Shown: one piece after another, positions 17,484 to 26,094 of the stretch
Position numbering within the stretch: position 1 is the first letter of the stretch
Layout: the number at the start of each line of letters is the position of its first letter
Origin: Planktomarina sp.
Lineage (GTDB): Bacteria > Pseudomonadota > Alphaproteobacteria > Rhodobacterales > Rhodobacteraceae
Direction: 5' to 3'
Length of the DNA: 44,506 bases
Assembly (NCBI GenBank): GCA_020630015.1
Contig: JAHDCF010000022.1
Location: 1-44,506 of the forward strand
Position numbers and translations under genes: made by a program
The notes under the pieces: generated by a model
What the model was told of the DNA's origin: nothing
Seen by the model: only the letters and a program-made list of their open reading frames with translations
Databases searched by the model: none

Positions 17484-17713
17484 ATAAAAAAGACAAATGG
17501 TCGGGCCTGCGCAAACAGGTTGGCCCGGACATAATCGAAAACTGGTTTTATTGGCGGCCGGTTTTGGAAAAGGTTTGCACTTACAAAGAAATGTGGGTCG
17601 ATCAGGCGTTCTGTGATGGGGATATCGAATACATGCACGAAATGCTTGATTTCAAATTGCTGGGCGATGTGACTTCACAGATTGAAGCCGAAGAAGCCAA
17701 GCCTAAAAAATGA
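16905..17713 (+). CDS. Tail assembly chaperone, -1 frameshift product (GT-like)
   Basis: Predicted from a -1 slip at 17408-17414 into a frame open from 17351 to TGA 17711-17713. The fusion would be 269 residues: 170 from the zero frame and 99 from the extension. The extension reads as real protein (WSGLRKQVGPDIIENWFYW, then a C-terminal Lys-rich end) and fills the otherwise empty 227 bases before the tape measure gene, whose ATG overlaps its stop. In lambda, the GT form bridges tape measure and tube subunits. Confidence 0.72.
17408..17414 (+). other. Programmed -1 ribosomal frameshift slippery site
   Basis: Seven T in a row split as GG-T TTT TTT in the zero frame, allowing both tRNAs to re-pair after a -1 shift. 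It fits the X-XXY-YYZ rule and the needed direction. I did not identify a clear stimulatory pseudoknot downstream. Confidence 0.7.
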
Positions 17714-19689
17714 AGCTGTTAGAGCTGTTCATTGACGTCGCCGTTCGCGGCAACAAGGCGATCAATGGACTTAAGCGCGTTGAAGGCCAAGCGGCCAAGA
17801 CAGAACGCCGCATGGATGGCGTGGGGCGCAGTGCGTTGGCAGTGGTTGGCAACTTCGCCGCCATGGCTGGTGGGGCCTATGCCGTGGGCCGTGCAATCGG
17901 CGCAACGGTCCGAGCCGGGGCAAACTTCGAAAAGCAAATGAACAGCGTGAACGCCATCGCCAAGGGGGCAGGGGCAAGCGCTGATCAACTTCAAGGCCTG
18001 AACGATAAAGCCCGACAGCTTGGCCGTGAAACTGCGTTCTCTGCAACACAATCCGCCGGTGCTTTGGAAATCCTGCTTAAAAATGGCGTCAGTGTCGAAA
18101 ACATCCTTGGCGGCATGGCTGACGCGTCCCTGACCTTGGCTGCGGCCATGGGTGAAGAGATTGGCACATCTGCCGACCTTCTAACCGATGTGATGGCGCA
18201 GTTTGGCCTTGAAGCGAAAGAGGCTGGGGACGCCATCGACATCATCGCCGGGGCTTCTGTTGCTTCAAAGTTCGGCATGCGCGACCTCTGGCAATCCTTT
18301 TCCAAAGCTGGCGCGCAGGCGAAAAGCCTTGGAATTGATATGTCGGAATATGCCGCCATCGTTTCCATGGTTTCGTCCAACTTCAAAACGGGTGAAGAGG
18401 CTGGCACCGGGTTTCGTGGCTTCCTGACCAAGCTGACAGGAGTCAGTGGTCCAGCAAAGAAGCGCATGAAGTCGCTGGGTCTGGAATTCTTTAAGGCCAA
18501 CGGCCAGTTAAAAGAATTGCCCGATGTTCTGAAAGAATTAAACGACGGGTTGGGGGATCTGTCCGACGAGGCCAGAACCAAGGCGATCACTGAAATATTC
18601 GGCATCGAAAGCATGTCTTTCGTTAACGCGTTGCTTGGCAAGACCGGCGAAGAGTTGAAGGAAATACAAGCCGCCATCGCCGCCACCTCTGCCGAGGATT
18701 TGAAAAACGAAAAGTGGAAAGGCCTTTCGGCCGCAGTTACCGAGGCAAAGTCTGCGCTTGAATCTCTAATGATCACCCTAAGCGGATCAGGGCTTAATGA
18801 GTGGTTGGAAAAGATTGTTCGCGGCTTCACCGACATCGTTCGATCAATCGAGAAATGGATCAATCAGAACCCTGAAACGGTTCAAAACATCAAAGATATC
18901 ATTGCCGCGATTGCACCATGGGCTGCCGCTCTGGCCGGAGTGATGATCACCGTTGGCGCTTTGCGCTTGGCGTTTTCTTTGTTCTTCAAATCCACGCTGG
19001 CACGCATGACATTCTTTGTCGGCAAGATGATCGCAAAGATTGGTCTTTTGGTCGCTGAATTGACCGGACTTACAGCGTTGATGAACTCAACGACAGGGCG
19101 GAAGAATTCAGGCGGTCGTGGTGGGCGTCGAGGTGCGAAGGGTGGCGGTTTGAAAACTGGCGCAAAGGTTGCCGGAATGGCCGCTTGGCGTGCTGCAACC
19201 AGCCTTGTTTCCATGCCTGCACAGGTCGCAGCCTTGGCAGTCACCCCCACCGCAGCGGCAGATGGTACAATGCAGGCCGTTGAAGAAAAAGCTGCGGCAC
19301 TTGGCAAGAGCTTTGACGATTTCAATAAAATTATGGCGCAACGCATCATGCAGAATGAGGCATTTCGCCATGCGGCAGAGGTCAGGTTGCAAAATGTCAA
19401 AGACATGGATCGATTCTTGGCTGATGAAGATAACATCATGGGATCTGTCTTTTCTGGTAAAGAAGGTGGTGGAAATAGGCCGCACTCAAATGTTGCCCCG
19501 CACATGACATCCGAACAGATGCGTGCGGCTGGGGAAAGAACGGTTGTGACCAACATCACAAAAACGGTCGGCGATACGACGGTGAACGTTCAAGTTGAGA
19601 CCGAAGCCGATCCACATCAAATCGCTGCGGTCGCAAGTGAGGTTGTTGAACGCAAGATACAAGGCGCGATGCTGGACACTACGAACTAA
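17710..19689 (+). CDS. Tail tape measure protein (TP901 family)
   Basis: 659 residues. The N-terminal 45 residues are helical; residues about 70-330 match the TP901 core: GANFEKQMNSVNAIAKGAGA, LGRETAFSATQSAGALEILL and GTGFRGFLTKLTG motifs. A hydrophobic region follows (about 395-460, including PWAAALAGVMITVGALRLAF), as expected for segments that enter the host membrane. The C-terminal part contains a Gly/Arg/Lys-rich stretch (about 460-485) and an Ala-rich, helical end. It sets tail length, which is short for this protein size. The stop overlaps the stop of the antisense gene at 19686. Confidence 0.92.
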   Translation: MKLLELFIDVAVRGNKAINGLKRVEGQAAKTERRMDGVGRSALAVVGNFAAMAGGAYAVGRAIGATVRAGANFEKQMNSVNAIAKGAGASADQLQGLNDKARQLGRETAFSATQSAGALEILLKNGVSVENILGGMADASLTLAAAMGEEIGTSADLLTDVMAQFGLEAKEAGDAIDIIAGASVASKFGMRDLWQSFSKAGAQAKSLGIDMSEYAAIVSMVSSNFKTGEEAGTGFRGFLTKLTGVSGPAKKRMKSLGLEFFKANGQLKELPDVLKELNDGLGDLSDEARTKAITEIFGIESMSFVNALLGKTGEELKEIQAAIAATSAEDLKNEKWKGLSAAVTEAKSALESLMITLSGSGLNEWLEKIVRGFTDIVRSIEKWINQNPETVQNIKDIIAAIAPWAAALAGVMITVGALRLAFSLFFKSTLARMTFFVGKMIAKIGLLVAELTGLTALMNSTTGRKNSGGRGGRRGAKGGGLKTGAKVAGMAAWRAATSLVSMPAQVAALAVTPTAAADGTMQAVEEKAAALGKSFDDFNKIMAQRIMQNEAFRHAAEVRLQNVKDMDRFLADEDNIMGSVFSGKEGGGNRPHSNVAPHMTSEQMRAAGERTVVTNITKTVGDTTVNVQVETEADPHQIAAVASEVVERKIQGAMLDTTN

Positions 19690-19979
19690 CGCCAATGCCC
19701 GCCGCTGACATCTGACTTAAAACGCCGTTCCCACGCTGGATACACCATCAAAACCCCAACAAGGTTTGCGATCCAAAAATACGGTGTGACGAATAAGAAT
19801 AGCAAGAAAAACAGGATCAGGGTTATGAAAAACTCCCTGACCATGACGTGACAGAAAAAATACGCAGGACCAAAGATCAAAGCCCATAGCCAACTCAGCC
19901 GAGTTGAACCGGGCGGCAATCTAACCGGCTGACGTAAAGGCCTTGGGTCTGGAATTGGGTCTTGGTCAAAATCCAACAT
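19686..19979 (-). CDS. Antisense membrane protein in tail operon (DUF2628-like moron)
   Basis: 97 residues from the ATG at 19979; a TTG at 20024 would run into the next gene. A Pro-rich N-terminus (PIPDPRPLRQP) precedes WLWALIFGPAYFF, which resembles the W-A-x-x-F-G-P start of DUF2628 membrane proteins, then two strongly hydrophobic helices (about 50-85). It is the only gene on the minus strand within the 470-29214 block and sits between the tape measure and baseplate genes. This is the classical arrangement of a moron expressed from the prophage. No clear ribosome-binding site. Confidence 0.6.
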   Translation of the reverse strand: MLDFDQDPIPDPRPLRQPVRLPPGSTRLSWLWALIFGPAYFFCHVMVREFFITLILFFLLFLFVTPYFWIANLVGVLMVYPAWERRFKSDVSGGHWR

Positions 19980-20007
19980 TCGCGATTTATAACGGAGGCT
20001 GGGACAA

Positions 20008-20628
20008 ATGGCAAAAACCAACAATGTTTTCGTGCCTCAAATCGCGGTTTTGCTGGTGGGTGTCAGTTATGACATGGCCCTTTCCCAGCAGGTAAGCCAC
20101 AAAAACCAATTCACGCAGCACCCGATCGAGGACCCCACTAGATCCTTTCTGATGGACCACAACCGAGAGCGTCCGATCACAATGCGGCTTGAGGTTCGAG
20201 TGACATCAAACCCTAAGTCTGGCCCCTCTGGCTTCTGGCGTGCACCAGTTTTCCTTGAAGCCCTGAACCGCATCAAGGCATTGCAAGCGGTTTCCCCTGA
20301 TGCGTTCATCCCGATTTTTGACGGTTCACGCATATATCGGAACATGGCCTTCGAAACCATCGACATGAAGCGCGACAACAATGTCGCTGACACGTTTTTA
20401 TTCACCATCGGCCTGCATGAATTCAGGTTTGCACGTCGCCCAAGACAATCCGCAAGGCAATCCAGCTTTGAAGGCAGCGATGGGCCACGTAACACATCTG
20501 GTCGCCGTATCGTTGCTGAAACCGACCGCCCGATTATTGAAAGCACGCAGGTTCGATCCAGCCCAAGAACGGGGCCGGTGCCCGATCTTTACACGACAGA
20601 CCTGCAAAACATTGGGGCCGCAATTTGA
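20008..20628 (+). CDS. Baseplate protein, Dit-like / tail hub-associated
   Basis: 206 residues, GGAGG 9 bases before the ATG. N-terminal beta-barrel pattern, with a block around residues 105-140 (SRIYRNMAFETIDMKRDN, then FLFTIGLHEFRF) that fits Dit/baseplate proteins found just after the tape measure in contractile-tail phages. The C-terminal 60 residues are Arg/Ser/Pro-rich and probably disordered. Confidence 0.62.
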   Translation: MAKTNNVFVPQIAVLLVGVSYDMALSQQVSHKNQFTQHPIEDPTRSFLMDHNRERPITMRLEVRVTSNPKSGPSGFWRAPVFLEALNRIKALQAVSPDAFIPIFDGSRIYRNMAFETIDMKRDNNVADTFLFTIGLHEFRFARRPRQSARQSSFEGSDGPRNTSGRRIVAETDRPIIESTQVRSSPRTGPVPDLYTTDLQNIGAAI

Positions 20629-20990
20629 CCTTGCAAGTTCTTTACCTTGAGCCTGATCCATCGCAGCGGTTTACAATGCAGATTGATGGCGCAAGCTATG
20701 ATCTGCGGTTCGATTATAACCAGTTGCACGACCGCTGGTCCTTTTCCATATGGCCAACGGATCAGCCTTGCCCACTGATGGCTGGCCGTTTCATCGACAC
20801 CAAACAAGATATTCTGCGCGGCCTTGGTTTCCAAACAAAAATCCTGACCACGGACAGATATGGTGCCGGGGTGATTGATCAAAACTGGTTCGACCGAATG
20901 ACGCACGAATGGGGTGACGGTGTGCCGACAACCTTTATGGTTATCGCAGAGCCGGGCGATTTGGAGGCTGCCGCCGCAGTGGTTTGCTGA
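20625..20990 (+). CDS. Baseplate plug-like protein
   Basis: 121 residues from a TTG overlapping the previous stop (TTGA). Compact beta domain: WSFSIWPTDQPCPLMAGRF and GLGFQTKILTTDRYGAGV strands, with a conserved-looking NWFDRMTHEWGDGVP. Small beta proteins of this type in the same position plug the baseplate hub (Pam3-like plug). Coupled to the hub gene by TGATG. Confidence 0.6.
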   Translation: MTLQVLYLEPDPSQRFTMQIDGASYDLRFDYNQLHDRWSFSIWPTDQPCPLMAGRFIDTKQDILRGLGFQTKILTTDRYGAGVIDQNWFDRMTHEWGDGVPTTFMVIAEPGDLEAAAAVVC

Positions 20991-21901
20991 TGGCGATCCT
21001 TTATAATCGATATTTGATGGCCCACTTCATTGATCGAGGTCTGGAAATAGGTGGTCGCCAAGAGATTGTTCGAGGTCGTGTCGAACACCCCGTTACCATG
21101 CGGGTCAACTTCACATATTCCACGGAATCACAGCCCAATGAAGGCACCCTGACCATCATCAACCTGTCACCGCAGTCGCAACGCGATTTGTTGGTCGAAG
21201 GTGAACGGGTCGAGGTCGTCGCTGGATATTGGCCTTGGGGCGGTCCGCGCAACATCGGTCCAATCTTTGCGGGTCAAATTCGCAAGGCACACACAAAGAC
21301 GGTTGGAGGGACCACCACTGAAACCGTGATCGAATTGGGCGACAGCGACGACGCATACGCACATGCACAGCTGCGTGAGGTTTTCCCAGACGCAGACCAT
21401 GAAACGATTGTTCGCCGGTGCTTAGAATCCATGGTTCCCGAAGGTGTTCGCATCGGTCGGGTTGAAATGCCGGGCTTTGTTGAGCGCCGGATCAGGACCG
21501 TGGATCGCTTGGCGCGCGAGGAATTGGACGACATCTGTCGCACACATGACTTACAATGGTACATTCAAGATGGTGTCGCCAACGTTTACCCACGCGACAA
21601 TGCCCTGCAAAACACTGATTATATTTTGGAACCGCAAACAGGCGTGATAGATGCGCCGGAGTTCAGCGACAAGGGCGCAAACTTCCGAACACTGATGCTG
21701 CCTGATCTTCGTCCGGGTTTCACAATCACTTTGCAGAATGATCAAATCGCATCGCGGTTTTCCGAGCGTTTGAAAATTGAAAGCGTGAACTTTCAGGGAT
21801 CAAATGCCGAGGGATTTTTCGGCGCGCAGGTGCGTGCGTTGTATCTGAACGGTGATCAGGTTGTGAGAACGCGGGAACGCCATCTGGGGGCGACGACATG
21901 A
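20990..21901 (+). CDS. Baseplate hub protein (gp27/Mu gp44-like)
   Basis: 303 residues from the ATG at 20990, overlapping the previous stop; the TTG at 20984 is less likely. Beta-barrel start with NFTYSTESQPNEGTLTIINL, VVAGYWPWGG and a FAGQIRKAHT strand, the pattern of phage hub/late-control proteins. A middle helical region (EELDDICRTHDLQWYIQDG) and a second beta part follow. It would form the trimeric or hexameric hub at the tail tip that holds the spike. ATGA overlap with the spike gene. Confidence 0.75.
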   Translation: MAILYNRYLMAHFIDRGLEIGGRQEIVRGRVEHPVTMRVNFTYSTESQPNEGTLTIINLSPQSQRDLLVEGERVEVVAGYWPWGGPRNIGPIFAGQIRKAHTKTVGGTTTETVIELGDSDDAYAHAQLREVFPDADHETIVRRCLESMVPEGVRIGRVEMPGFVERRIRTVDRLAREELDDICRTHDLQWYIQDGVANVYPRDNALQNTDYILEPQTGVIDAPEFSDKGANFRTLMLPDLRPGFTITLQNDQIASRFSERLKIESVNFQGSNAEGFFGAQVRALYLNGDQVVRTRERHLGATT

Positions 21902-22581
21902 ACGGTCTGGCTAAACTGATCAGGGAACAATCCCGCGCCGCGGCAACCGAACGGCAAGTCGCTGTTCCGGTCGAGGTTACGGGTGTCAACTTTGATGGCG
22001 AACCAACTGTCACGGTTCGACCGATGCAGAGACGCCGGATTGTTGAGCGCAACGGAGAGGTGCAAAACCTTGAACCTTTAGAGGTTTTTGAGGTGCCGTA
22101 TAACTTCCCTTCGTCTGGCAGTTTTGCTGTGTTCGTTCCGCCGGAAATTGGCATGCAAGGGTTCCTTGTAAGCACAGACAATGAAATCGGTGAAATACCA
22201 GCCAGACAGGTTGAAGTCGTTCGGACAAACGACAAAGCGGGTGGTTTCTTTATTCCATCCGGCAACCTTTCATCTGGTGGATTTCGCGGAAACCCAGATT
22301 GGGCGGAGTTGCGAAGCGGGAATTCACGCATCGCGATCAGCGATGGCCAAATTCACCTGCAAGCCGGTGAACACAGCCTTGTCCTTGGTGATGGTGCAAA
22401 CATTCTTGGCCCCAACGGCTTTGATCTGGTCGCAGCATTGAAGCAAATCAGCGACCACCTTGGCGCTTTGGAAGATTTGGTTCATCCCGGCGGCTTGACG
22501 CACGGCGGACGCAAAACCCGTGACGTTGACGACATACCAGCGCCATCGGCCCCAGTAAGAACAGAAAGCGGGGTCCGATGA
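21898..22581 (+). CDS. Membrane-puncturing spike / baseplate assembly protein (Gp138 N-like)
   Basis: 227 residues. An N-terminal helix, then an OB-fold-like region (about 20-110: VPVEVTGVNFDGEPTVTVRP, IGMQGFLVSTDNEIGE), then short repeats with a beta-helix look (RIAISDGQIHLQAGEHSLVL), as in spikes of the Gp138/gpV kind. The C-terminus has a PGGLTHGGRKTRD segment with His residues that could bind a metal, although the typical HxH tip motif is not clear. It would pierce the outer membrane when the tail contracts. Confidence 0.72.
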   Translation: MNGLAKLIREQSRAAATERQVAVPVEVTGVNFDGEPTVTVRPMQRRRIVERNGEVQNLEPLEVFEVPYNFPSSGSFAVFVPPEIGMQGFLVSTDNEIGEIPARQVEVVRTNDKAGGFFIPSGNLSSGGFRGNPDWAELRSGNSRIAISDGQIHLQAGEHSLVLGDGANILGPNGFDLVAALKQISDHLGALEDLVHPGGLTHGGRKTRDVDDIPAPSAPVRTESGVR

Positions 22582-22979
22582 TCGGCACACTTCTTTTGGA
22601 CGAAACCGGCGACCTTCTCTGTGGTCAACACGAAGATGGATCTGAAACGATTGTTGCAGGACTTGGTGCAGAGGTTGTTTCGCAGTCTGCGTCTCAGGCC
22701 ATCGGTTTGCACAAGGGCAAGGTCTGGTGGAATTTGGAAGCTGGCATCGATTACGATGAACTATGGCACAACGCCAAATTCCCACATGAGCAAATGGAAC
22801 TGGTTCGCGCTTCCGAAATTCGCGAGGCCATCCTGTCGGTTCCGGGTGTTGATGGTTTCTATGAAGACCAACAAATCAGTTTCGAATATGACGGGCGGCT
22901 GGTGAAAACCAAAGTGCCTTGCATCAAGATAGACTGTGAAAATTCGCGGGTGCGCGGCTATGTCGAGGTGATTACATGA
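22578..22979 (+). CDS. Baseplate wedge protein (gp25/gpW-like)
   Basis: 133 residues, ATGA-coupled on both sides. GKVWWNLEAGIDYDELWHN around residue 47 and REAILSVPGVDGFYE around 83 match the gp25-like lysozyme-fold group, which initiates sheath assembly on the baseplate. Length is typical. Its place between spike and J-like genes is the usual order. Confidence 0.78.
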   Translation: MIGTLLLDETGDLLCGQHEDGSETIVAGLGAEVVSQSASQAIGLHKGKVWWNLEAGIDYDELWHNAKFPHEQMELVRASEIREAILSVPGVDGFYEDQQISFEYDGRLVKTKVPCIKIDCENSRVRGYVEVIT

Positions 22980-24052
22980 GTTCAGGTTTCACAGGGGCAG
23001 GCGTCGTTCGAAAGCGTATGCCTGAAATCTTTGCAGAGTTTCGCGACCGTCTGAAACAGCCCACCGATCCAAACGATCCAAGTTCTGCGGCCTTTGGGCC
23101 TCAAATCACATTAGACAACCCAGACCAACACCCTGGCGACTCTTTGGTCGCTATAGGCACAGCCCATTCAGCAAGCACCCACGAACTATGGGAAGCCCTT
23201 GAAGGACTGCAAAACAATTTGGATGCTTCGACTGCCAACGAACGTTTCCTGCGATTATTTCACGCCCCACGCTCTGGAATCAGTGAAAACTCGACGCTTT
23301 CAAAAGATGATCTGCGTGCATTGATTTTGCAGCGTGAGTGCGAAGGCGTTCCAATGGCGAGCCCGGCGACCGTTGCTCTTTGCGATCCCAATGTTGAGTG
23401 CGCCACCGTTGTTCGTTCCACACTACAAAACCCGGTTGATGGCATGCCTGCTAACACCGCCATGATTGTGGTGAAGGGGACACCTGATTGGTCTGATCTG
23501 GCCAACGAAATGTATAAGCGTGTGGATTTCGGATTGTTCGATTTGGTCGGTGACATCCAGACATCTGCATCACTTTCGGTCAGTGACCTATGTTACAGGT
23601 TCCAACCCGCCTGCCGTGTCTTTGTTGGTCTTGAAATACGTGTTCGCCGCCTTGGCAACTGTGGTGTTCTGGATCAGGCCTTGGTCAGTCAGACTGTCGT
23701 TGAAAGATTGAAGGAACTATATTCAGGCTGTGGTTTTGGTCAGGCCTTCACATCTGCATCTTTAATCGCAGAGATAGGTCCGATCGATGGGTTTGCAATC
23801 GAAAGTATTGGTCTGCGCCGTAGGGCACCAATGTTGGTCGGCAAGGGTTGCACACAAACAGACGCCCCAGATGTCGTGATCAATGACATCTTAACAAATT
23901 GGTCGTCGTCACAGATTTGCGGATACTGCCAGGGCGAATTCTGGTGTCTTGAATTTTTGGACTGCCTGAAACTCAAGCCTTGGGAATTTGCTGATTTTGA
24001 TCTGGCATTCACCCAGACTTCTGAAATCACTGGTCCGACAGCCTGCGCATGA
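22976..24052 (+). CDS. Baseplate J-like protein
   Basis: 358 residues, ATGA-coupled. A central part with NPVDGMPANTAMIVVKGTP (about 145-165) and helical ends fits gpJ-family wedge proteins, which tie the hub to the fibre network. The call rests on position after the gp25-like gene as much as on sequence. Thirteen Cys, with a dense cluster near residues 310-330 (CGYCQGEFWCLEFLDC), far more than normal for this family. Confidence 0.62.
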   Translation: MSSGFTGAGVVRKRMPEIFAEFRDRLKQPTDPNDPSSAAFGPQITLDNPDQHPGDSLVAIGTAHSASTHELWEALEGLQNNLDASTANERFLRLFHAPRSGISENSTLSKDDLRALILQRECEGVPMASPATVALCDPNVECATVVRSTLQNPVDGMPANTAMIVVKGTPDWSDLANEMYKRVDFGLFDLVGDIQTSASLSVSDLCYRFQPACRVFVGLEIRVRRLGNCGVLDQALVSQTVVERLKELYSGCGFGQAFTSASLIAEIGPIDGFAIESIGLRRRAPMLVGKGCTQTDAPDVVINDILTNWSSSQICGYCQGEFWCLEFLDCLKLKPWEFADFDLAFTQTSEITGPTACA

Positions 24053-24777
24053 CGCTTACCATCAAGGGCACCCCGCACGCCAAGGTGGGGGAACGGGACC
24101 TTAACTGCCCGTCAAATGATCTTAGCGTTCCTGATATTTGTGAACCATGCCGACAAAAAACGCGCTGGATTGAAAGAACGATTTCATGGGGGTCAAAAGG
24201 GTCAAAACGGTTCAAAAGTGTTTTGAACGCTATTCTATGCGCCCACGACGACGTCTTGCAGGAAATCTGCAACTTCTGTCTGGCCAGTGAGAATGATTGC
24301 GAGCGCCGCAAGTGCGAATGCTTCATGCGTCTCTATCGCAGCATGGGCCTTCCGATGCGTGTGCCGGTTCTGGTAGGTGGCGATAAGTGCGTGCGGTTCG
24401 GAACCAAGATTGAAATTGAAACCTGTCACGGTCCGAAGTGTTATTTCAAGGAATGTGACCCGCAGATTTGCGAAAGCTGCGACTGGCGTGATCTGGACCC
24501 ATGCAATCGTCATGCTGATCTGGAACTGGCACGCAAGATTTTCCGCGTCGAACAAATCAAACTTTGCCAACGTCCTACAGGCCAAGCCTTAGAGGATGCT
24601 TTGCGTCACGCCTTTCTAGGGCCCCGCGCACGGATTGTTGGCAACAAACCCGGAGAAATCTTTGTCGATATTGGCGGTGAATTCACGCCGGAGGATCGGC
24701 AACTGCGTCGTTTCTGGGCTTCACGACTTCCTGCGCCCGATGGCGTTCAAATCACCTTTGTGCGGCCATGCCGCTAA
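24049..24777 (+). CDS. Cysteine-rich baseplate/tail protein, gpI-like by position
   Basis: 242 residues, ATGA-coupled to the J-like gene. Eighteen cysteines, many in CxxC-type pairs: CEPC (31-34), CNFC, a run with CHGPKC, CDPQICESC and a final RPCR. This could hold zinc, iron-sulfur clusters or several disulfides. The C-terminal 80 residues look like a small alpha/beta domain. The slot after gpJ usually holds gpI, which links baseplate and fibres. I do not recognise the sequence itself. Confidence 0.55.
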   Translation: MTLTIKGTPHAKVGERDLNCPSNDLSVPDICEPCRQKTRWIERTISWGSKGSKRFKSVLNAILCAHDDVLQEICNFCLASENDCERRKCECFMRLYRSMGLPMRVPVLVGGDKCVRFGTKIEIETCHGPKCYFKECDPQICESCDWRDLDPCNRHADLELARKIFRVEQIKLCQRPTGQALEDALRHAFLGPRARIVGNKPGEIFVDIGGEFTPEDRQLRRFWASRLPAPDGVQITFVRPCR

Positions 24778-24792
24778 AACACGGAGAATATA

Positions 24793-25164
24793 ATGGCTGA
24801 CGAAAACACCGGATGCGATTGCAAAAAAATCGTCTTTCTTGGCGATCAAGCGACCATCGATCAATTCACAACAACTAAGACCGATAACTGCGGCAATGAG
24901 GTTTGCATCGTGGACCTGCGCAATATCTCTTCATTCCAGTCTTTGAAAGATGAATTGACCGCTGATCCTGCGAAAGCCTTGGATCTGTTTGCAAACTGCA
25001 TCTTGGCCAATCTCGACAAAACAACACGCGTGGCCCTGATCAAACAAATCTTCGACACGACAACGAACAACAGCATGTATGCCAATACAAACAACGGCTG
25101 TCGCGTTGGTGAACAAGATGGCCTTGTCGGCACCCCCGGCTTTGACCCAATCGCGAACCTTTAA
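24793..25164 (+). CDS. Hypothetical tail protein
   Basis: 123 residues, GGAG upstream. N-terminal CDCKK and four more Cys; the middle is helical. It lies between the baseplate and fibre genes. Function unknown; probably a structural tail-tip component or connector. Confidence 0.6.
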   Translation: MADENTGCDCKKIVFLGDQATIDQFTTTKTDNCGNEVCIVDLRNISSFQSLKDELTADPAKALDLFANCILANLDKTTRVALIKQIFDTTTNNSMYANTNNGCRVGEQDGLVGTPGFDPIANL

Positions 25165-25175
25165 GGGGCTGACAA

Positions 25176-26084
25176 ATGGCTGACACAACACAACAAAATC
25201 CGTTCGCTGGATTGACGCTGGAATATGCCGGCGATTCTGGTTCTGTGACCTTGGCGGATGCGGTAAAAGGTATTCTCTGCGGACAGCTTGACGTTGATCA
25301 ATTCAACGCGCTGTTCAAAGGCTTGTTCGCCAACGATAAGGCGATCACAGATGAACTGCTAAAACTGTGCGAAGCGCTTTGCCTTAAAACGGTAACACCC
25401 CTTCCCACCGACGCACCGGGGAAGTGGGAACTGCCGATTCAATGGCTAGTTGAAGGAACGGATCCAGACATTGTTAAGTCTCTGATTGCGTATGACAGTG
25501 CGAATTCTGAGTGGTGTAAGGTAATTCAAGTTCCGACCGCCACTGATACAGTTTCGGGCACGGTTACCTTACAACAGATTAAAAATTTAATCTGCTATTT
25601 CCTGCCCAATGAAACGCCATTTACCCCGGTTCATGTTGTGCAGCGAGGAAATACGCAAGGCGATGGCCAAATCGATTTCAGCGCGGGTGCGCCGCCAGAT
25701 TTGGTGGATACCATAAACATAGATGTAACTGCTTGGCCCGACATAAAACCAGAACACCTAAATGGTTGCGCCCGTGTGAAAATCAGAGCGACAGCGAGGG
25801 CGACAAAATTATCTGCAAACGCCAATAACATTTCAATGTTCCAGATTTTTGATTCCAGTTTGGGTCAAATTGTTTTGACCGCCCCGACCGGTGGACAGGG
25901 AACGCAAAGCGATGGTGGTTTGAGCGATACCAGTATCCCTAACATTCCAATCAAGCTGGTGGATGGTTTGGCCACTTTCGACATCATCACAAGATTTCCG
26001 TCTGCGACAGCCGTTGGAGTTATTGAGGCTTGGATTTCAGATGCAATAATAACGATCGATGGGATCGATCCACAATCGGTTTAA
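25176..26084 (+). CDS. Hypothetical tail fibre-associated protein
   Basis: 302 residues, AAGGGG upstream. Residues 1-85 are helical with some likeness to the preceding protein (a short Cys-containing helical part). From about 150 on the protein is beta-rich with Gly/Thr/Asn loops (GGQGTQSDGGLSDTSIPNIP), as in receptor-binding domains. Immediately before the S74 fibre gene, so a fibre or adsorption protein is likely by position only. Its second half is AT-richer than most neighbours. Confidence 0.58.
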   Translation: MADTTQQNPFAGLTLEYAGDSGSVTLADAVKGILCGQLDVDQFNALFKGLFANDKAITDELLKLCEALCLKTVTPLPTDAPGKWELPIQWLVEGTDPDIVKSLIAYDSANSEWCKVIQVPTATDTVSGTVTLQQIKNLICYFLPNETPFTPVHVVQRGNTQGDGQIDFSAGAPPDLVDTINIDVTAWPDIKPEHLNGCARVKIRATARATKLSANANNISMFQIFDSSLGQIVLTAPTGGQGTQSDGGLSDTSIPNIPIKLVDGLATFDIITRFPSATAVGVIEAWISDAIITIDGIDPQSV

Positions 26085-26094
26085 GGGGATCAAC

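Noticed and set aside
17991-18863. 290-residue minus-strand ORF
   Set aside because: Antisense to the conserved TP901 core of the tape measure gene.
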